From: Nocardioidaceae bacterium
GTDB lineage: Bacteria > Actinomycetota > Actinomycetes > Propionibacteriales > Nocardioidaceae
Assembly (NCBI GenBank): GCA_013697905.1
Contig: JACCVZ010000067.1
Coordinates: 1 to 44,888, forward strand
Direction of reading: 5' to 3'
Length of the DNA: 44,888 bases
Shown piece after piece: positions 1-8,884 of the stretch. Under the pieces are notes generated by a model. It saw only the letters and a program-made list of their open reading frames with translations. It did not search any database and was not told the origin of the DNA. Each line of letters begins with the position of its first letter. The stretch's first letter is position 1. The position numbers and the translations under genes were made by a program.

Positions 1-2
1 GT

Positions 3-119
<117 letters not shown>

Positions 120-266
120 CGCCCCTATCATTCGACCGACCCGCTCGTACCGCCGCCGCAATGCACCCGGCGACCGCACCCTGCGCGTTTCGAATTGTTC
201 CGCACCCGTGCTGAGAGCCGGTTGTCCACCCCTCAGACCTCGCCACGGTGATGCGGGACTGATAAC

Positions 267-281
267 CTATGTCTCACATAG
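267..281. promoter_or_regulatory. Perfect inverted repeat CTATGT-CTC-ACATAG in the promoter region of the dimethylglycine operon
   Basis: Six-base arms (267-272 and 276-281) are separated by CTC. The repeat lies about 100 bases upstream of the flavoprotein start and 10 bases before the GTTGCG palindrome at 291-307. It could be a regulator half of a composite promoter or part of the 5' leader. No second copy was noticed in the window. Confidence 0.35.
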
Positions 282-290
282 CGATGCTTG

Positions 291-307
291 GTTGCGCCAA
301 ACGCAAC
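291..307. promoter_or_regulatory. Putative IclR operator, copy 1 (GTTGCG-N5-CGCAAC)
   Basis: The sequence is GTTGCGCCAAACGCAAC, a perfect 6-base inverted repeat with a 5-base spacer, 76 bases before the flavoprotein start at 383. Closely related 17-mers occur at 12098-12114 (upstream of betB) and 22630-22646 (at the metF start). Copy 1 is followed by AAG, so its right end reads ACGCAACAAG. The same ten bases recur just beyond copy 2 (12128-12137). The assignment to the IclR gene at 12208-13005 is inference from location. Confidence 0.55.
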
Positions 308-382
308 AAGTTCCTCTCGAGTTCGCCTGCTAGGCCCCAGCATCGTCCGTCAGCCCTCGAACGTTCGGAGGAAGGCATCTCC

Positions 383-2899
383 ATGGCAGCTCTGCCCCCT
401 AGCGCCCGCGCCGTCGTCATCGGTGCGGGCATCGTCGGCAACAGCCTCGTCTACCACCTGGCTCGGCTCGGCTGGAGCGACATCGTGCAGATCGACAAGG
501 GCGCACTTCCGAACCCGGGTGGCTCGACCGGCCATGCGTCCAACTTCATCTTCCCCGTGGACCACTCCCGCGAGATCACCGACCTGACCCTCGACTCCGT
601 GAAGCAGTACATGGAGATGGGTGTCTTCACACAGTCCGGTGGCTTCGAGGTCGCGCGGACCGAGGAGCGGATGGAGGAGCTGCGCCGGCGGATGTCGTCG
701 GCGAAGGCGTGGGGCATCGAGTCCGAGCTCGTCACCCCCGAACAGGTCGTAGAGACAGTGCCCTTCCTCGACCCGTCAGCGATCGTCGGAGCGTTCTGGA
801 CCCCGTCGGTCGGGGTCGTCGACTCGTTGCGCGCGGGCACGATCATGCGAGAGCGCGCCTTGGAGCTTGGCGCGCTGAGGGTCGTCTCGAGCGTCGAGGT
901 CACCGGATTGGACGTCGAGGAGGGGCAGATCCGCCGGGTCCGTACGTCGGGGGGCGACGTTGAGGCCGAGACCGTCGTCATCGCGTGCGGCGTCTGGAGT
1001 CCCAAGGTTGCGAAGATGGCCGGCGCCCACATCCCGCTCACCCCGGCCGTGCACCAGATGATCAGCGTCGGCCCGGTTCCCGTCCTCGCCCAACAGGACG
1101 GCGAGATCACCTTTCCGATCGTGCGCGACATGGACACCTTCTGCTACGAGCGGCAGCACGGCGCCGACATGGAGGTCGGCTCCTACGCGCACCGGCCGAT
1201 CCTGCACGACCCCGAGGACATCCCATCGATCGAACAGGCCAAGCTCTCGCCGACCGAGATGCCATTCACGGCCGAGGACTTCGACCAGCAGCTCGAGGAG
1301 GCGCTCGAGCTCATGCCCGACATCCTCGGCGACGAACAGGCCGAGATTCGCTACGCTATCAACGGCCTGCTGTCGTTGACCCCGGACGGTGCACCACTAC
1401 TGGGTGAGACCCCGGAGGTCAAGGGCCTCTGGTCCGCGGCCGCGGTGTGGATCAAGGAGGGACCCGGCGTTGGTCGCGCGGTCGCGGAATGGATGACAAA
1501 CGGGTTGCCCGAGATCGACCTCGCCCACTCCGACATCGCACGCTTCTACCCGCACCAGCAGACTCGCGGCCACATCAGGGCACGCACCAGCGAGGCGTTC
1601 AACAAGACCTACGGGATCGTCCACCCGGGCGAGCAATACCAGAGTGACCGCTGCCAGCGACTGGCCCCGATGCACGCCTCCCAGCAGGACATGGGGGCGG
1701 TCTTCATCGAGGCCGCCGGCTGGGAGCGCCCGCTCTGGTACGCCTGCAACGACGGACTTCTCGAGGAGTATGGCGCCGCCGTGATGCCCCGCGAGCACGA
1801 GTGGGACTCCCGCTGGTGGTCGCCGACCATCAACGCCGAGCACTTGGCCATGCGCGACCGCGCCGGCATCATCGACCTCTCGGCCTTCGCCATCTTCGAC
1901 GTCGTCGGGCCTGACGCCACCGATGCCGTCCAGTCGATTGTGGTCGCTCAGGCCGATGTGGCGCTCGGTCGCGTCATCTACACGCCGGTGCTCGACGGCC
2001 GCGGCGGCTTCCGGTCCGACCTCACGGTGATGCGGCTGGCGCACGACCGGTTTCGGGTCGTGACCGGTGGCGCCCACGGCATGGTCGACCGTAAGTGGTT
2101 CGCCGACCGGATGCCGAAGGACGGCACCGCCTCCGTCGTCGACCTCACGTCGGCGTACACGACCATCGGGCTCTGGGGGCCAAGGGCACGCGACATCCTC
2201 GGCGAGCTGACCCGAGACGACATCAGCCACGAGGGCTTCGGCTTCGGATCCTGCCGAGACATCGAGGTCGACTCGATGTCGGTTCTCGCGTCGCGGATCT
2301 CGTATGTCGGCGAGCTGGGTTGGGAGCTGCATGCTCCGATCGAGCAGGGCGCACGACTGTGGAGCCTGCTCCACGAGGCGGGTGCCACCCACGGTGCCGT
2401 CCCGGTCGGCATCGGCGTCTACGGCACCACAGGTCGGATCGAGAAGAGCTATCGCGCGTTCGGCTTCGAGCTCGATGCCGAGCGCAGCATCGTCGAGGCC
2501 GGAATGCCGCGGCCGAAGGTGAAGTCGGTCGACTTCGTCGGGCGCGAGGCCTACCTCAAACAGCGAGCCGAGGACCCCAAGGCGGTGCTCTGCACCATGG
2601 CCGTGGATGACCACACCTCCGCAACCGGGGTGAAACGCTACATGCTCGGCGGCGAACCCATCCTGACCTCCGACGGGGGCGTGCTGACAGACGACCACGG
2701 TCATCGGCCCTACGTCACGACCGCCGGCTCCGCGCCCTCGCTCGGCAAGCACCTGCTGATGGCCTACCTCCCGCCCTCGGAGGCCGTGGTCGGCAACGAG
2801 CTGTCGGTCTCCTACATGGAGGAGCGGTATCCCGTCACCGTGGCTGCGGCGGACGCGACACCGGTGTTCGATCCCGACAACGACCGGATCCGGGGGTAG
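383..2899 (+). CDS. Dimethylglycine dehydrogenase/oxidase-like flavoprotein with GcvT domain
   Basis: The product is 838 aa and is predicted to demethylate dimethylglycine (or sarcosine), passing the one-carbon unit to THF through its C-terminal domain. An N-terminal DAO/FAD domain carries GAGIVG (residues 14-19). The segment GGSTGHA puts His51 where the covalent FAD-linked His sits in DMGDH-family enzymes (GSTxHA). An FAO_M-like linker lies around 370-430, followed by aminomethyltransferase (GcvT) domains to the end. The length and the terminal R-RG resemble Arthrobacter dimethylglycine oxidase, about 830 aa. I chose ATG 383 because GGAGG at 367-371 precedes it; an upstream in-frame start at 269 would add 38 unconserved residues covering the operator. 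The adjacent etfBA genes, 5 bases downstream, suggest it is a dehydrogenase using ETF rather than an oxygen-using oxidase. Sarcosine dehydrogenase is the main alternative. Confidence 0.85.
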   Translation: MAALPPSARAVVIGAGIVGNSLVYHLARLGWSDIVQIDKGALPNPGGSTGHASNFIFPVDHSREITDLTLDSVKQYMEMGVFTQSGGFEVARTEERMEELRRRMSSAKAWGIESELVTPEQVVETVPFLDPSAIVGAFWTPSVGVVDSLRAGTIMRERALELGALRVVSSVEVTGLDVEEGQIRRVRTSGGDVEAETVVIACGVWSPKVAKMAGAHIPLTPAVHQMISVGPVPVLAQQDGEITFPIVRDMDTFCYERQHGADMEVGSYAHRPILHDPEDIPSIEQAKLSPTEMPFTAEDFDQQLEEALELMPDILGDEQAEIRYAINGLLSLTPDGAPLLGETPEVKGLWSAAAVWIKEGPGVGRAVAEWMTNGLPEIDLAHSDIARFYPHQQTRGHIRARTSEAFNKTYGIVHPGEQYQSDRCQRLAPMHASQQDMGAVFIEAAGWERPLWYACNDGLLEEYGAAVMPREHEWDSRWWSPTINAEHLAMRDRAGIIDLSAFAIFDVVGPDATDAVQSIVVAQADVALGRVIYTPVLDGRGGFRSDLTVMRLAHDRFRVVTGGAHGMVDRKWFADRMPKDGTASVVDLTSAYTTIGLWGPRARDILGELTRDDISHEGFGFGSCRDIEVDSMSVLASRISYVGELGWELHAPIEQGARLWSLLHEAGATHGAVPVGIGVYGTTGRIEKSYRAFGFELDAERSIVEAGMPRPKVKSVDFVGREAYLKQRAEDPKAVLCTMAVDDHTSATGVKRYMLGGEPILTSDGGVLTDDHGHRPYVTTAGSAPSLGKHLLMAYLPPSEAVVGNELSVSYMEERYPVTVAAADATPVFDPDNDRIRG

Positions 2900-2904
2900 C
2901 CGCG

Positions 2905-3678
2905 ATGGTCAACGTCATGGTGTGCATCAAACGTGTCCCGGAGACGTCAGGTCAGATCCTGCTTTCCGACGATGCCCAGTCGATCGACGCGCGGCACGTC
3001 GGATACACGCTCAGCAGCCACGAGGAGTGCGCGGTCGAGCTGGCCATCCAGATCGCCAAGGCGACCGACGGAGAGTCGACCGTGCTCACCGTAGGGTCGC
3101 AGGACGCGGTCGAGCAGGTGCGCAACGCGTTGGCCGTCGGCTGCTCGGCCGCTGTGCTGGTCGAGGCCGACCCGGCGGCGTACGGTCCCGCCGATGTCGC
3201 ACAGGCCATCGCCCAGGTGGTGCGGGCGCGTGAGGCGGCGGGTACGTCGTACGACGTCATCCTGGTCGGCAACGACGCGGCCGACACCGGCGACTTCCAA
3301 GTCGGCGTCCGGCTCGCCTACGCTCTCGGTCGACCGGTGCTCACTGGGATCTCGACTGTCGAGATGTCCGGCGACACCGCGATCGCCAAGGGCAAGGGTC
3401 CCGAGGGCACCGAGGTCTTCGAGATCCCGCTACCAGTGGTGATCGCCATCCAGGAAGGCGGCATCGAGCCGCGTTACCCCTCGATTCCTGGCCGCATGAA
3501 AGCCAAGCGCATCCCGATCGACACCGTGAGCTCGCCGATCGAGCCAGCGGGCACGGGGCGAGTACGGCTCGAGCTTCCACCGGCCCAACCGAGCGTGGTC
3601 GAAGTGTTGGGTGAGGGACCAGAGGCCGCGCCTGCGGTCGTCGAATTGTTGTACAGGCTGGGGGTGGTGACGAAATGA
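2905..3678 (+). CDS. etfB: Electron transfer flavoprotein beta subunit
   Basis: The product is 257 aa and begins with MVNVMVCIKRVPET, the characteristic EtfB N-terminus. It has the adenine-nucleotide-binding alpha/beta fold, with the LVGNDAADTGDFQVG segment in the middle and a late IEPRYPSIPGRMKAK segment, which corresponds to the conserved EtfB signature. It forms a heterodimer with EtfA and carries electrons from a flavin dehydrogenase towards the quinone pool. It starts 5 bases after the dimethylglycine flavoprotein and overlaps etfA by ATGA. These three genes are therefore almost certainly one transcript, and this ETF is probably dedicated to that dehydrogenase rather than to fatty-acid oxidation. 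Confidence 0.93.
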   Translation: MVNVMVCIKRVPETSGQILLSDDAQSIDARHVGYTLSSHEECAVELAIQIAKATDGESTVLTVGSQDAVEQVRNALAVGCSAAVLVEADPAAYGPADVAQAIAQVVRAREAAGTSYDVILVGNDAADTGDFQVGVRLAYALGRPVLTGISTVEMSGDTAIAKGKGPEGTEVFEIPLPVVIAIQEGGIEPRYPSIPGRMKAKRIPIDTVSSPIEPAGTGRVRLELPPAQPSVVEVLGEGPEAAPAVVELLYRLGVVTK

Positions 3679-4673
3679 GCTCGGCAGTCCTCGTCCTGGT
3701 GGAGACCGACGCGCACCGGGTCACCGAGACGTCGCTCGAGACGCTGACGTTCGCCCGTGACCTCGTGAAGCGTCGCGACGGCGCCCAGTCGCATGCCTTG
3801 CTGGTAGGGCCGGTGGACGCAGACCTGCGCGCCACCGCGCTTTCCCAGCTCGCCGACCAGGGCGTAGACGTCGTCCACGTTGCGCAGCACGACGGGTTGT
3901 CCGCCTACTCCGCAGCCAGTTGGGCCACTGCAGTGGTCGCAGCGGCGGCCGCTTCCTCTGCAGCCGTCGTGCTCGCTCCGGGCACTCCGCGCGGCAGCGA
4001 GATCATGGCGCATGTCGCCGCCCGGCTCGACACGGCGATGGCGGCCAACGTTGTGGCCGTCGGCGAGGTCGACCCGCTGGTCGTGTCCCGACAGGTGATG
4101 GGCGGCGCCGTGCTCGAGCTGATGCGGTTGACGGGCCGGCCCGCCGTCCTGACTGTTGCGGGGCACGCTGTCGAGCCGGCGAGCGCCGACCACTCGACAC
4201 AGCCGGAGGTGAACGAGCTGCAGATGGACCTGCTCGAAACCGACCTGCTGGGTCGCGTCGTCCGCGTCGAGGCCAGCGAGCTCGACGACACAGCGGCCCT
4301 CACCGGAGCTCGCGTGGTCATCGGTGCCGGTCGCGGCGCGGGGAGCGCCAACGGCTTCGACGGCCTGCTGGAGCTGACCAGGCTGCTCGGCGGGGCCCTC
4401 GGGGTCTCGCGGGTGGTCACGGGTCTGGGCTGGCGCCCCCACCACGAGCAGGTGGGACAGACCGGCACCCGGATCACCCCCGACATCTACATCGCCTGCG
4501 GCATCAGCGGGGCGATCCAGCACTGGGCGGGATGCCAGGGGGCGAAGACGATCCTGGCCATCAACACTGACCGGGACGCGCCGATGGTGACCCGAGCGCA
4601 CTACGCCGTGATCGGGGACCTGCACGAGATCGTCCCTGCGGTCAACGAGGAGCTGCAGCGACGAATGGGTTGA
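3675..4673 (+). CDS. etfA: Electron transfer flavoprotein alpha subunit
   Basis: The product is 332 aa. The C-terminal FAD-binding domain has the family pattern: [15 protein letters not shown], then [15 protein letters not shown], then [11 protein letters not shown] and a [10 protein letters not shown] tail. The N-terminal half is the usual variable EtfA domain I. It overlaps etfB by four bases (ATGA, 3675-3678), consistent with translational coupling. A strong hairpin at 4707-4737 ends the transcript, so the operon is flavoprotein-etfB-etfA. The FAD of this subunit is expected to be the entry point for electrons from the upstream dehydrogenase. Confidence 0.94.
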   Translation: MSSAVLVLVETDAHRVTETSLETLTFARDLVKRRDGAQSHALLVGPVDADLRATALSQLADQGVDVVHVAQHDGLSAYSAASWATAVVAAAAASSAAVVLAPGTPRGSEIMAHVAARLDTAMAANVVAVGEVDPLVVSRQVMGGAVLELMRLTGRPAVLTVAGHAVEPASADHSTQPEVNELQMDLLETDLLGRVVRVEASELDDTAALTGARVVIGAGRGAGSANGFDGLLELTRLLGGALGVSRVVTGLGWRPHHEQVGQTGTRITPDIYIACGISGAIQHWAGCQGAKTILAINTDRDAPMVTRAHYAVIGDLHEIVPAVNEELQRRMG

Positions 4674-4706
4674 ACCGACCCGCCAAGGCCGTCCGCTGCG
4701 ACGGGT

Positions 4707-4737
4707 GAGGGCCCACGACCGGAGGTCGTGAGCCCTC
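4707..4737. terminator. Bidirectional hairpin terminator between etfA and the betaine-binding protein gene
   Basis: The arms are GAGGGCCCACGACC (4707-4720) and GGTCGTGAGCCCTC (4724-4737), with a GGA loop. They pair over 14 bases with one mismatch. The hairpin lies between the convergent stops at 4673 and 4760, so it can serve both transcripts. There is no T-run, as is common in GC-rich actinobacteria. Confidence 0.75.
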
Positions 4738-4759
4738 CACGTCGAGTAATGGACGCCGG

Positions 4760-5731
4760 CTACTGCCCGAGCCAGGCGTTGACCTTGTCGGGGTTCTCCT
4801 CGACCCACTTCTGCGCCGCGTCGTCAGGGTCCATCTGGTCTTCGGCGATCATCTTGGCGACCTCGTTCTGATCATCGTTCGTCCACTGGAAGTTCTTCAC
4901 CAAGTCGTAGCCGGGTGAGCCAGACTCGGCGAAGTCCGTTGCCACGATCTTGTCCAACGTGTAGACCGGGTAGTCGCACGCAACCTTCTCCGGGTCGGCG
5001 TCACAGCCCTCGGTGTACTTCGGGAGCTCGACCTTCTCGAGCGGCACCTCGGACAGGAACCACTGCGGCGCATAGAAGTAGCCAAGCATCGGCGTCTTGT
5101 TCTCCTCCGCGTTGCGGAAGCCCTCGATCAGAGCGTTCTCGCTGCCCGCGAAGACGACCTTGTAGTTCAGGTCGAGGTTCTTGACCAGCGCCTCGTCGTT
5201 CGTCACGAACCCGGGGTCACCGTCGAACAAAGTGCCCTTGTCGCCGGACTCCGGTGTCTTGAAGAGATCGGCGTACTTGTTCAGGTTCTTCCAGTCGAGA
5301 ATGTCCGGGTACTTCTCGACCATCCACGGCGGGACGTACCAGCCGATGATGCCTTCGTTGCCGTTGGGCCCGGCGCTCATCGCCGACCCGTCGCCACCTG
5401 GGGACTTGAAGTACTTCTTCTGCAACTCGGGATGCCCCCAGTTCTCGATGACGACGTCGACCTCGTCCTCTGCGAATCCCTGCCAGGACACCTGCTCGTC
5501 GAGGTCCTTGTAGTCGACCGTGCAGCCGAGCTTGGACTCGGCGATGTAGCCGACGACATGGGCGCTGGCCTCGTAGCCGACCCAGGGGTTGATCGCCATG
5601 TTGATCGTCCCGCAGTCCTCGCCCCCGGCGGCTGTCTCGTTCTTGATGTCGCCGCCGCCGCACGCGCTCACGGCGAGCACGGACGACACGGCAACAACCG
5701 CGAGCACTGCTCGCGAGCGGGTGACTCTCAT
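4760..5731 (-). CDS. Glycine betaine/choline ABC transporter substrate-binding lipoprotein (ProX/OpuAC type)
   Basis: The product is 323 aa and captures a quaternary amine outside the membrane for the ProW/ProV importer. The start is an N-terminal signal: MRVTRSR, a hydrophobic stretch, and the lipobox LAVSAC followed by GGG, so the mature protein is lipid-anchored at that Cys. The mature part has the OpuAC pattern, including INPWVGYEASAHVVGY and VDVVIENWGHPE, with the aromatic residues expected for a betaine cage. I chose ATG 5731 because AAGGAGG precedes it directly; an in-frame start at 5755 would bury that site. It is the last gene of the betB-betA-proV-proW-proX transcript. Whether choline or betaine is preferred cannot be decided by eye. 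Confidence 0.88.
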   Translation of the reverse strand: MRVTRSRAVLAVVAVSSVLAVSACGGGDIKNETAAGGEDCGTINMAINPWVGYEASAHVVGYIAESKLGCTVDYKDLDEQVSWQGFAEDEVDVVIENWGHPELQKKYFKSPGGDGSAMSAGPNGNEGIIGWYVPPWMVEKYPDILDWKNLNKYADLFKTPESGDKGTLFDGDPGFVTNDEALVKNLDLNYKVVFAGSENALIEGFRNAEENKTPMLGYFYAPQWFLSEVPLEKVELPKYTEGCDADPEKVACDYPVYTLDKIVATDFAESGSPGYDLVKNFQWTNDDQNEVAKMIAEDQMDPDDAAQKWVEENPDKVNAWLGQ

Positions 5732-5759
5732 TTTTCCTCCTTGGGGACGGCCCACACCG

Positions 5760-7811
5760 TCACGAACTGCTTGACAACAACGGAAATCTCTTTCTGGTGG
5801 TGTTCTTGGCCCTGGCCCCGGCAGGTGCGGCCGAGGACGAACGCCGGGCGCTGTAGGTGGTGATCCGGTCGAGCATGATGCCGATCAAGACGATCGACAC
5901 GCCGGCGGCCAAGCCCTTGCCGGCGAACTCGGACTGACGGAATCCGTAGACGATGTCGAACCCGAGGGCGCCTGCCCCCACCATGCCTCCGATCACAACC
6001 ATCGACAAGACGTAGAGGAGACCCTGGTTCGCGGCGAGCAGTAGCGCGCCGCGAGCCATCGGCAGCTGCACCTTCCAGATCATCTGCAGGCGGCTCGTTC
6101 CGGCAGCCTCGGCGGCCTCGACCGTGGTGGCGGAGACTCCACGCACCCCGTCGGCGATCAGCTTGATTGCGACCGGTGCGGCGTAGATGACTCCGGCCAC
6201 CATGGCAGTGAACCGGTTCGCGCCGAACAGAACCAGCACAGGGATCAGGTACACGAATGGCGGCAGCGTCTGGGCGGCGTCGAGGAAAGGTCTGACGGCG
6301 CGATCGACATTCTTGCTGCGACCCATCCAGACACCGACGACGATTCCGAGGAGCATCACGACCACCGTCGCCACCAGGACCGCGGTGAGCGTGATCATCG
6401 CGTTGTTCCACAGGTCCAGGAAGTACAGGCCCGTGAGACAGATGACTGCCGCCCCGAGCGCCCGGTTGCCCCCAGCGATCCAGGCGATCGCACAGATCGC
6501 CGCGCCGGCAACGAACCAGGGCGACCCGGCAATCAGGTCTTGCACAGGGTTGAGGAATGACAGCGTGAACCGCTCCTGGATGCTCGTTGTCACGCTGGAG
6601 AAGTCCGCGCGCAGCCAGCCGGAGAAGTCGTCGACCCGCAGCTGGATCCAGGTGCCGATGTCGAGGCCGGCGGGGAACTCGTTGGCCCAGCTGTAGCCGT
6701 TGGACAGGTAGACCGCGACCGCCGCGACAGCAGCGCCGACACCCAGCACCACCCACCGCTGGCGCCCTCTGTCGCGTCCGGAGCGAGCAGCCGTTTCGGC
6801 CCGGATGCTCGCCGCCGTCGTCGTGCGGTCGAGCATGATCGCCATGATGACGATGGCGAGGCCGGCGACGAACGCCTTGCCGAGCTGGCCTCGGCGGAGG
6901 CCCTCGAGCACCGGTTGCCCAAGACCGGGTCCGTCGACGTAAGCCGCGATGGTGGCCATCGACAACGCCGCCATCGTGGTCTGGTTGACGCCGACGATGA
7001 TCGTGCGTTTGGCCATCGGCAGCTCGACGTTGCGCAGCCGCTGCCAGCGGCTCTGGCCGAGCGAGTCGGTGGCCTCGATCGTGGTCGACGAGACGGCACG
7101 GATCGCATACGCCGTCACCCGCACCGCGGGCGGCATCGCGTAGACGAGGGTCACGAGGGCCGCTACCGCTGGACCGATGCCGAACAGGATGCTGAACGGC
7201 AACAGGTAGACGAACGACGGCATCGTTTGCATCACGTCGAGGATCGGGGTCACGATCGCAGAGACCACCTTGCTGTGTCCCATCCAGATTCCGATCGGGA
7301 TGCCGAGCAGCAGCGCGACTGCCACCGCAACGCTCGTGACGATCAGCAGGTCCATCGCGTCGGGGTAGTAGCCGAGCATCCCGAAGAGCAGGAAGCTCGC
7401 AGCCACGATCAGTACCGGACGCCAGCCGGCGACAGCGTAGGTCGCCAGGCTCGCCAGGGCCAGCGCGCCGAGCCAGCCGACTTGTGGAAGGGGTCGCGGG
7501 AACTCCGGAACGGTGAAGAGATGCTGGAAGAACAACAACGTTGCATCCATGGCGTCCGCGAGAGCGGCGAGTGCGGCGGTGACGACATTGTTGGCTTCCT
7601 CGATCGACGTCGTCAGGCGCAGGAACCAGCCGTGGATGTCAGTGCGGTCCGACGCCTGGATTGCCAGGGTGGAGTCACCGCGCGTGAAGGTCCAGACCAG
7701 CACCCAGATGACGATGACGGCGAGGAGGGAGACCAGACGCCACCGAGATCGCAGCGTCGCGACCAGCCCAGTGTCGAGGGTCCTGGCGCTCCTGGTGGCG
7801 ACGGAGCTCAC
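5760..7811 (-). CDS. Glycine betaine ABC transporter permease, tandem-duplicated (ProW type)
   Basis: The product is 683 aa, roughly twice the usual ProW/OpuAB length. It contains two complete permease domains in one chain. Each has the inner-membrane EAA loop that contacts the ATPase: [20 protein letters not shown] in the first half and [20 protein letters not shown] in the second. Each half has several membrane segments and matching motifs such as [16 protein letters not shown] and [24 protein letters not shown]. One gene can therefore supply both permease halves. The start is GTG at 7811, overlapping the proV stop (GTGA). The substrate-binding protein starts 28 bases downstream. The fused arrangement is seen in some actinobacterial and proteobacterial betaine transporters. 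Confidence 0.9.
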   Translation of the reverse strand: MSSVATRSARTLDTGLVATLRSRWRLVSLLAVIVIWVLVWTFTRGDSTLAIQASDRTDIHGWFLRLTTSIEEANNVVTAALAALADAMDATLLFFQHLFTVPEFPRPLPQVGWLGALALASLATYAVAGWRPVLIVAASFLLFGMLGYYPDAMDLLIVTSVAVAVALLLGIPIGIWMGHSKVVSAIVTPILDVMQTMPSFVYLLPFSILFGIGPAVAALVTLVYAMPPAVRVTAYAIRAVSSTTIEATDSLGQSRWQRLRNVELPMAKRTIIVGVNQTTMAALSMATIAAYVDGPGLGQPVLEGLRRGQLGKAFVAGLAIVIMAIMLDRTTTAASIRAETAARSGRDRGRQRWVVLGVGAAVAAVAVYLSNGYSWANEFPAGLDIGTWIQLRVDDFSGWLRADFSSVTTSIQERFTLSFLNPVQDLIAGSPWFVAGAAICAIAWIAGGNRALGAAVICLTGLYFLDLWNNAMITLTAVLVATVVVMLLGIVVGVWMGRSKNVDRAVRPFLDAAQTLPPFVYLIPVLVLFGANRFTAMVAGVIYAAPVAIKLIADGVRGVSATTVEAAEAAGTSRLQMIWKVQLPMARGALLLAANQGLLYVLSMVVIGGMVGAGALGFDIVYGFRQSEFAGKGLAAGVSIVLIGIMLDRITTYSARRSSSAAPAGARAKNTTRKRFPLLSSSS

Positions 7812-8884
7812 GCCCGCACGCTTTCCTCGGCGACGACGATCCGCAAGATGGCGTCGTCGTCGACGATGCCGACGAGCTTTCCGTCATCGACCACGCGGAC
7901 GACGTGGTCCGAGGCCAAGGCAGCGCGGGCCGCCTGCCGGACGATCGTGTCGGACGACATCACCAGGCCCTCACTGGAGTCATCCGGGCGAGGGTCGCGC
8001 ATCACGTAGCGCAGGGTCAGCACGTGCGAGCGGGGTACGTCGCTCACGAAGTCACGCACGTAGTCGTCAGCCGGGCTGGCGACGACCTCTGCCGGCGTAC
8101 CGATCTGAACGACCTCGCCGTCACGCATGATCAGGATGCGGTCGCCTAGCTTCAAGGCCTCTTGGAGATCGTGGGTGATGAAGACCATCGTCTTCTGCAG
8201 GTCCTCCTGGAGGCGGATCACCTCGTTTTGCATGTCGCGGCGGATGAGGGGGTCGAGCGCCGAGAACGGCTCGTCGAAGAGCAGCAACGCCGGGTCGCCG
8301 GCCAGAGCTCGGGCCAGTCCGACGCGCTGCTGCATGCCGCCCGAGAGCTGGTCGGGATAGGAGTGCTCGTTGCCCTCGAGCCCGACCAGATCCACGATCT
8401 CGGCGGCTCTCTTGCGGCGTTCGGCCTTTCCTACACCGCGAATCTCGAGTCCGTAGGCGACGTTGTCGATCACCTGCCGGTGCGGCAGCAGACCGAAGTG
8501 TTGGAACACCATTGCCACGTGGTTGCGTCGCAGGTCGCGCAGTGTGGACTCGGAGGCGCCGACCACGTCAGTGCCGTTGATGGTGACCGTGCCCGCGGTC
8601 GGCTCGATCAGCCGGGTAAGGCACCGGACCAGCGTGGACTTACCTGAGCCGGACAGCCCCATCACGACGAATACCTCACCCGCGGCGACCTCGAAGGAGA
8701 TGTCCTTGACCGCAGCGACACAGCCGGTCTCTTTCAGCATCTCGTGGCGGGGCAGGTCGGCGTCCGGGCTTCCGATGATCTTGTCGGCCTTGGGCCCGAA
8801 CACCTTCCAAAGCCGATCGACCGCCAGGGCGGCCGGCTGTTCGGCGTTGGCCTGCGGCGGGGTGACGGTCGCGGTGTCGGTCAT
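7808..8884 (-). CDS. Glycine betaine ABC transporter ATP-binding protein with CBS-like tail (ProV/OpuAA type)
   Basis: The product is 358 aa. The Walker A motif GLSGSGKST is at residues 76-84. The signature [15 protein letters not shown] and Walker [12 protein letters not shown] follow, then the H-loop region FITHDLQEA. The N-terminal LWKVFG element and the C-terminal CBS-like part (about 290-350) are typical of the ProV/OpuAA group. In characterised relatives this part senses ionic strength or nucleotides. I chose ATG 8884 because it overlaps the betA stop (ATGA). A longer in-frame reading back to 9319 runs through betA in the wrong frame and has no family similarity. Confidence 0.92.
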   Translation of the reverse strand: MTDTATVTPPQANAEQPAALAVDRLWKVFGPKADKIIGSPDADLPRHEMLKETGCVAAVKDISFEVAAGEVFVVMGLSGSGKSTLVRCLTRLIEPTAGTVTINGTDVVGASESTLRDLRRNHVAMVFQHFGLLPHRQVIDNVAYGLEIRGVGKAERRKRAAEIVDLVGLEGNEHSYPDQLSGGMQQRVGLARALAGDPALLLFDEPFSALDPLIRRDMQNEVIRLQEDLQKTMVFITHDLQEALKLGDRILIMRDGEVVQIGTPAEVVASPADDYVRDFVSDVPRSHVLTLRYVMRDPRPDDSSEGLVMSSDTIVRQAARAALASDHVVRVVDDGKLVGIVDDDAILRIVVAEESVRA

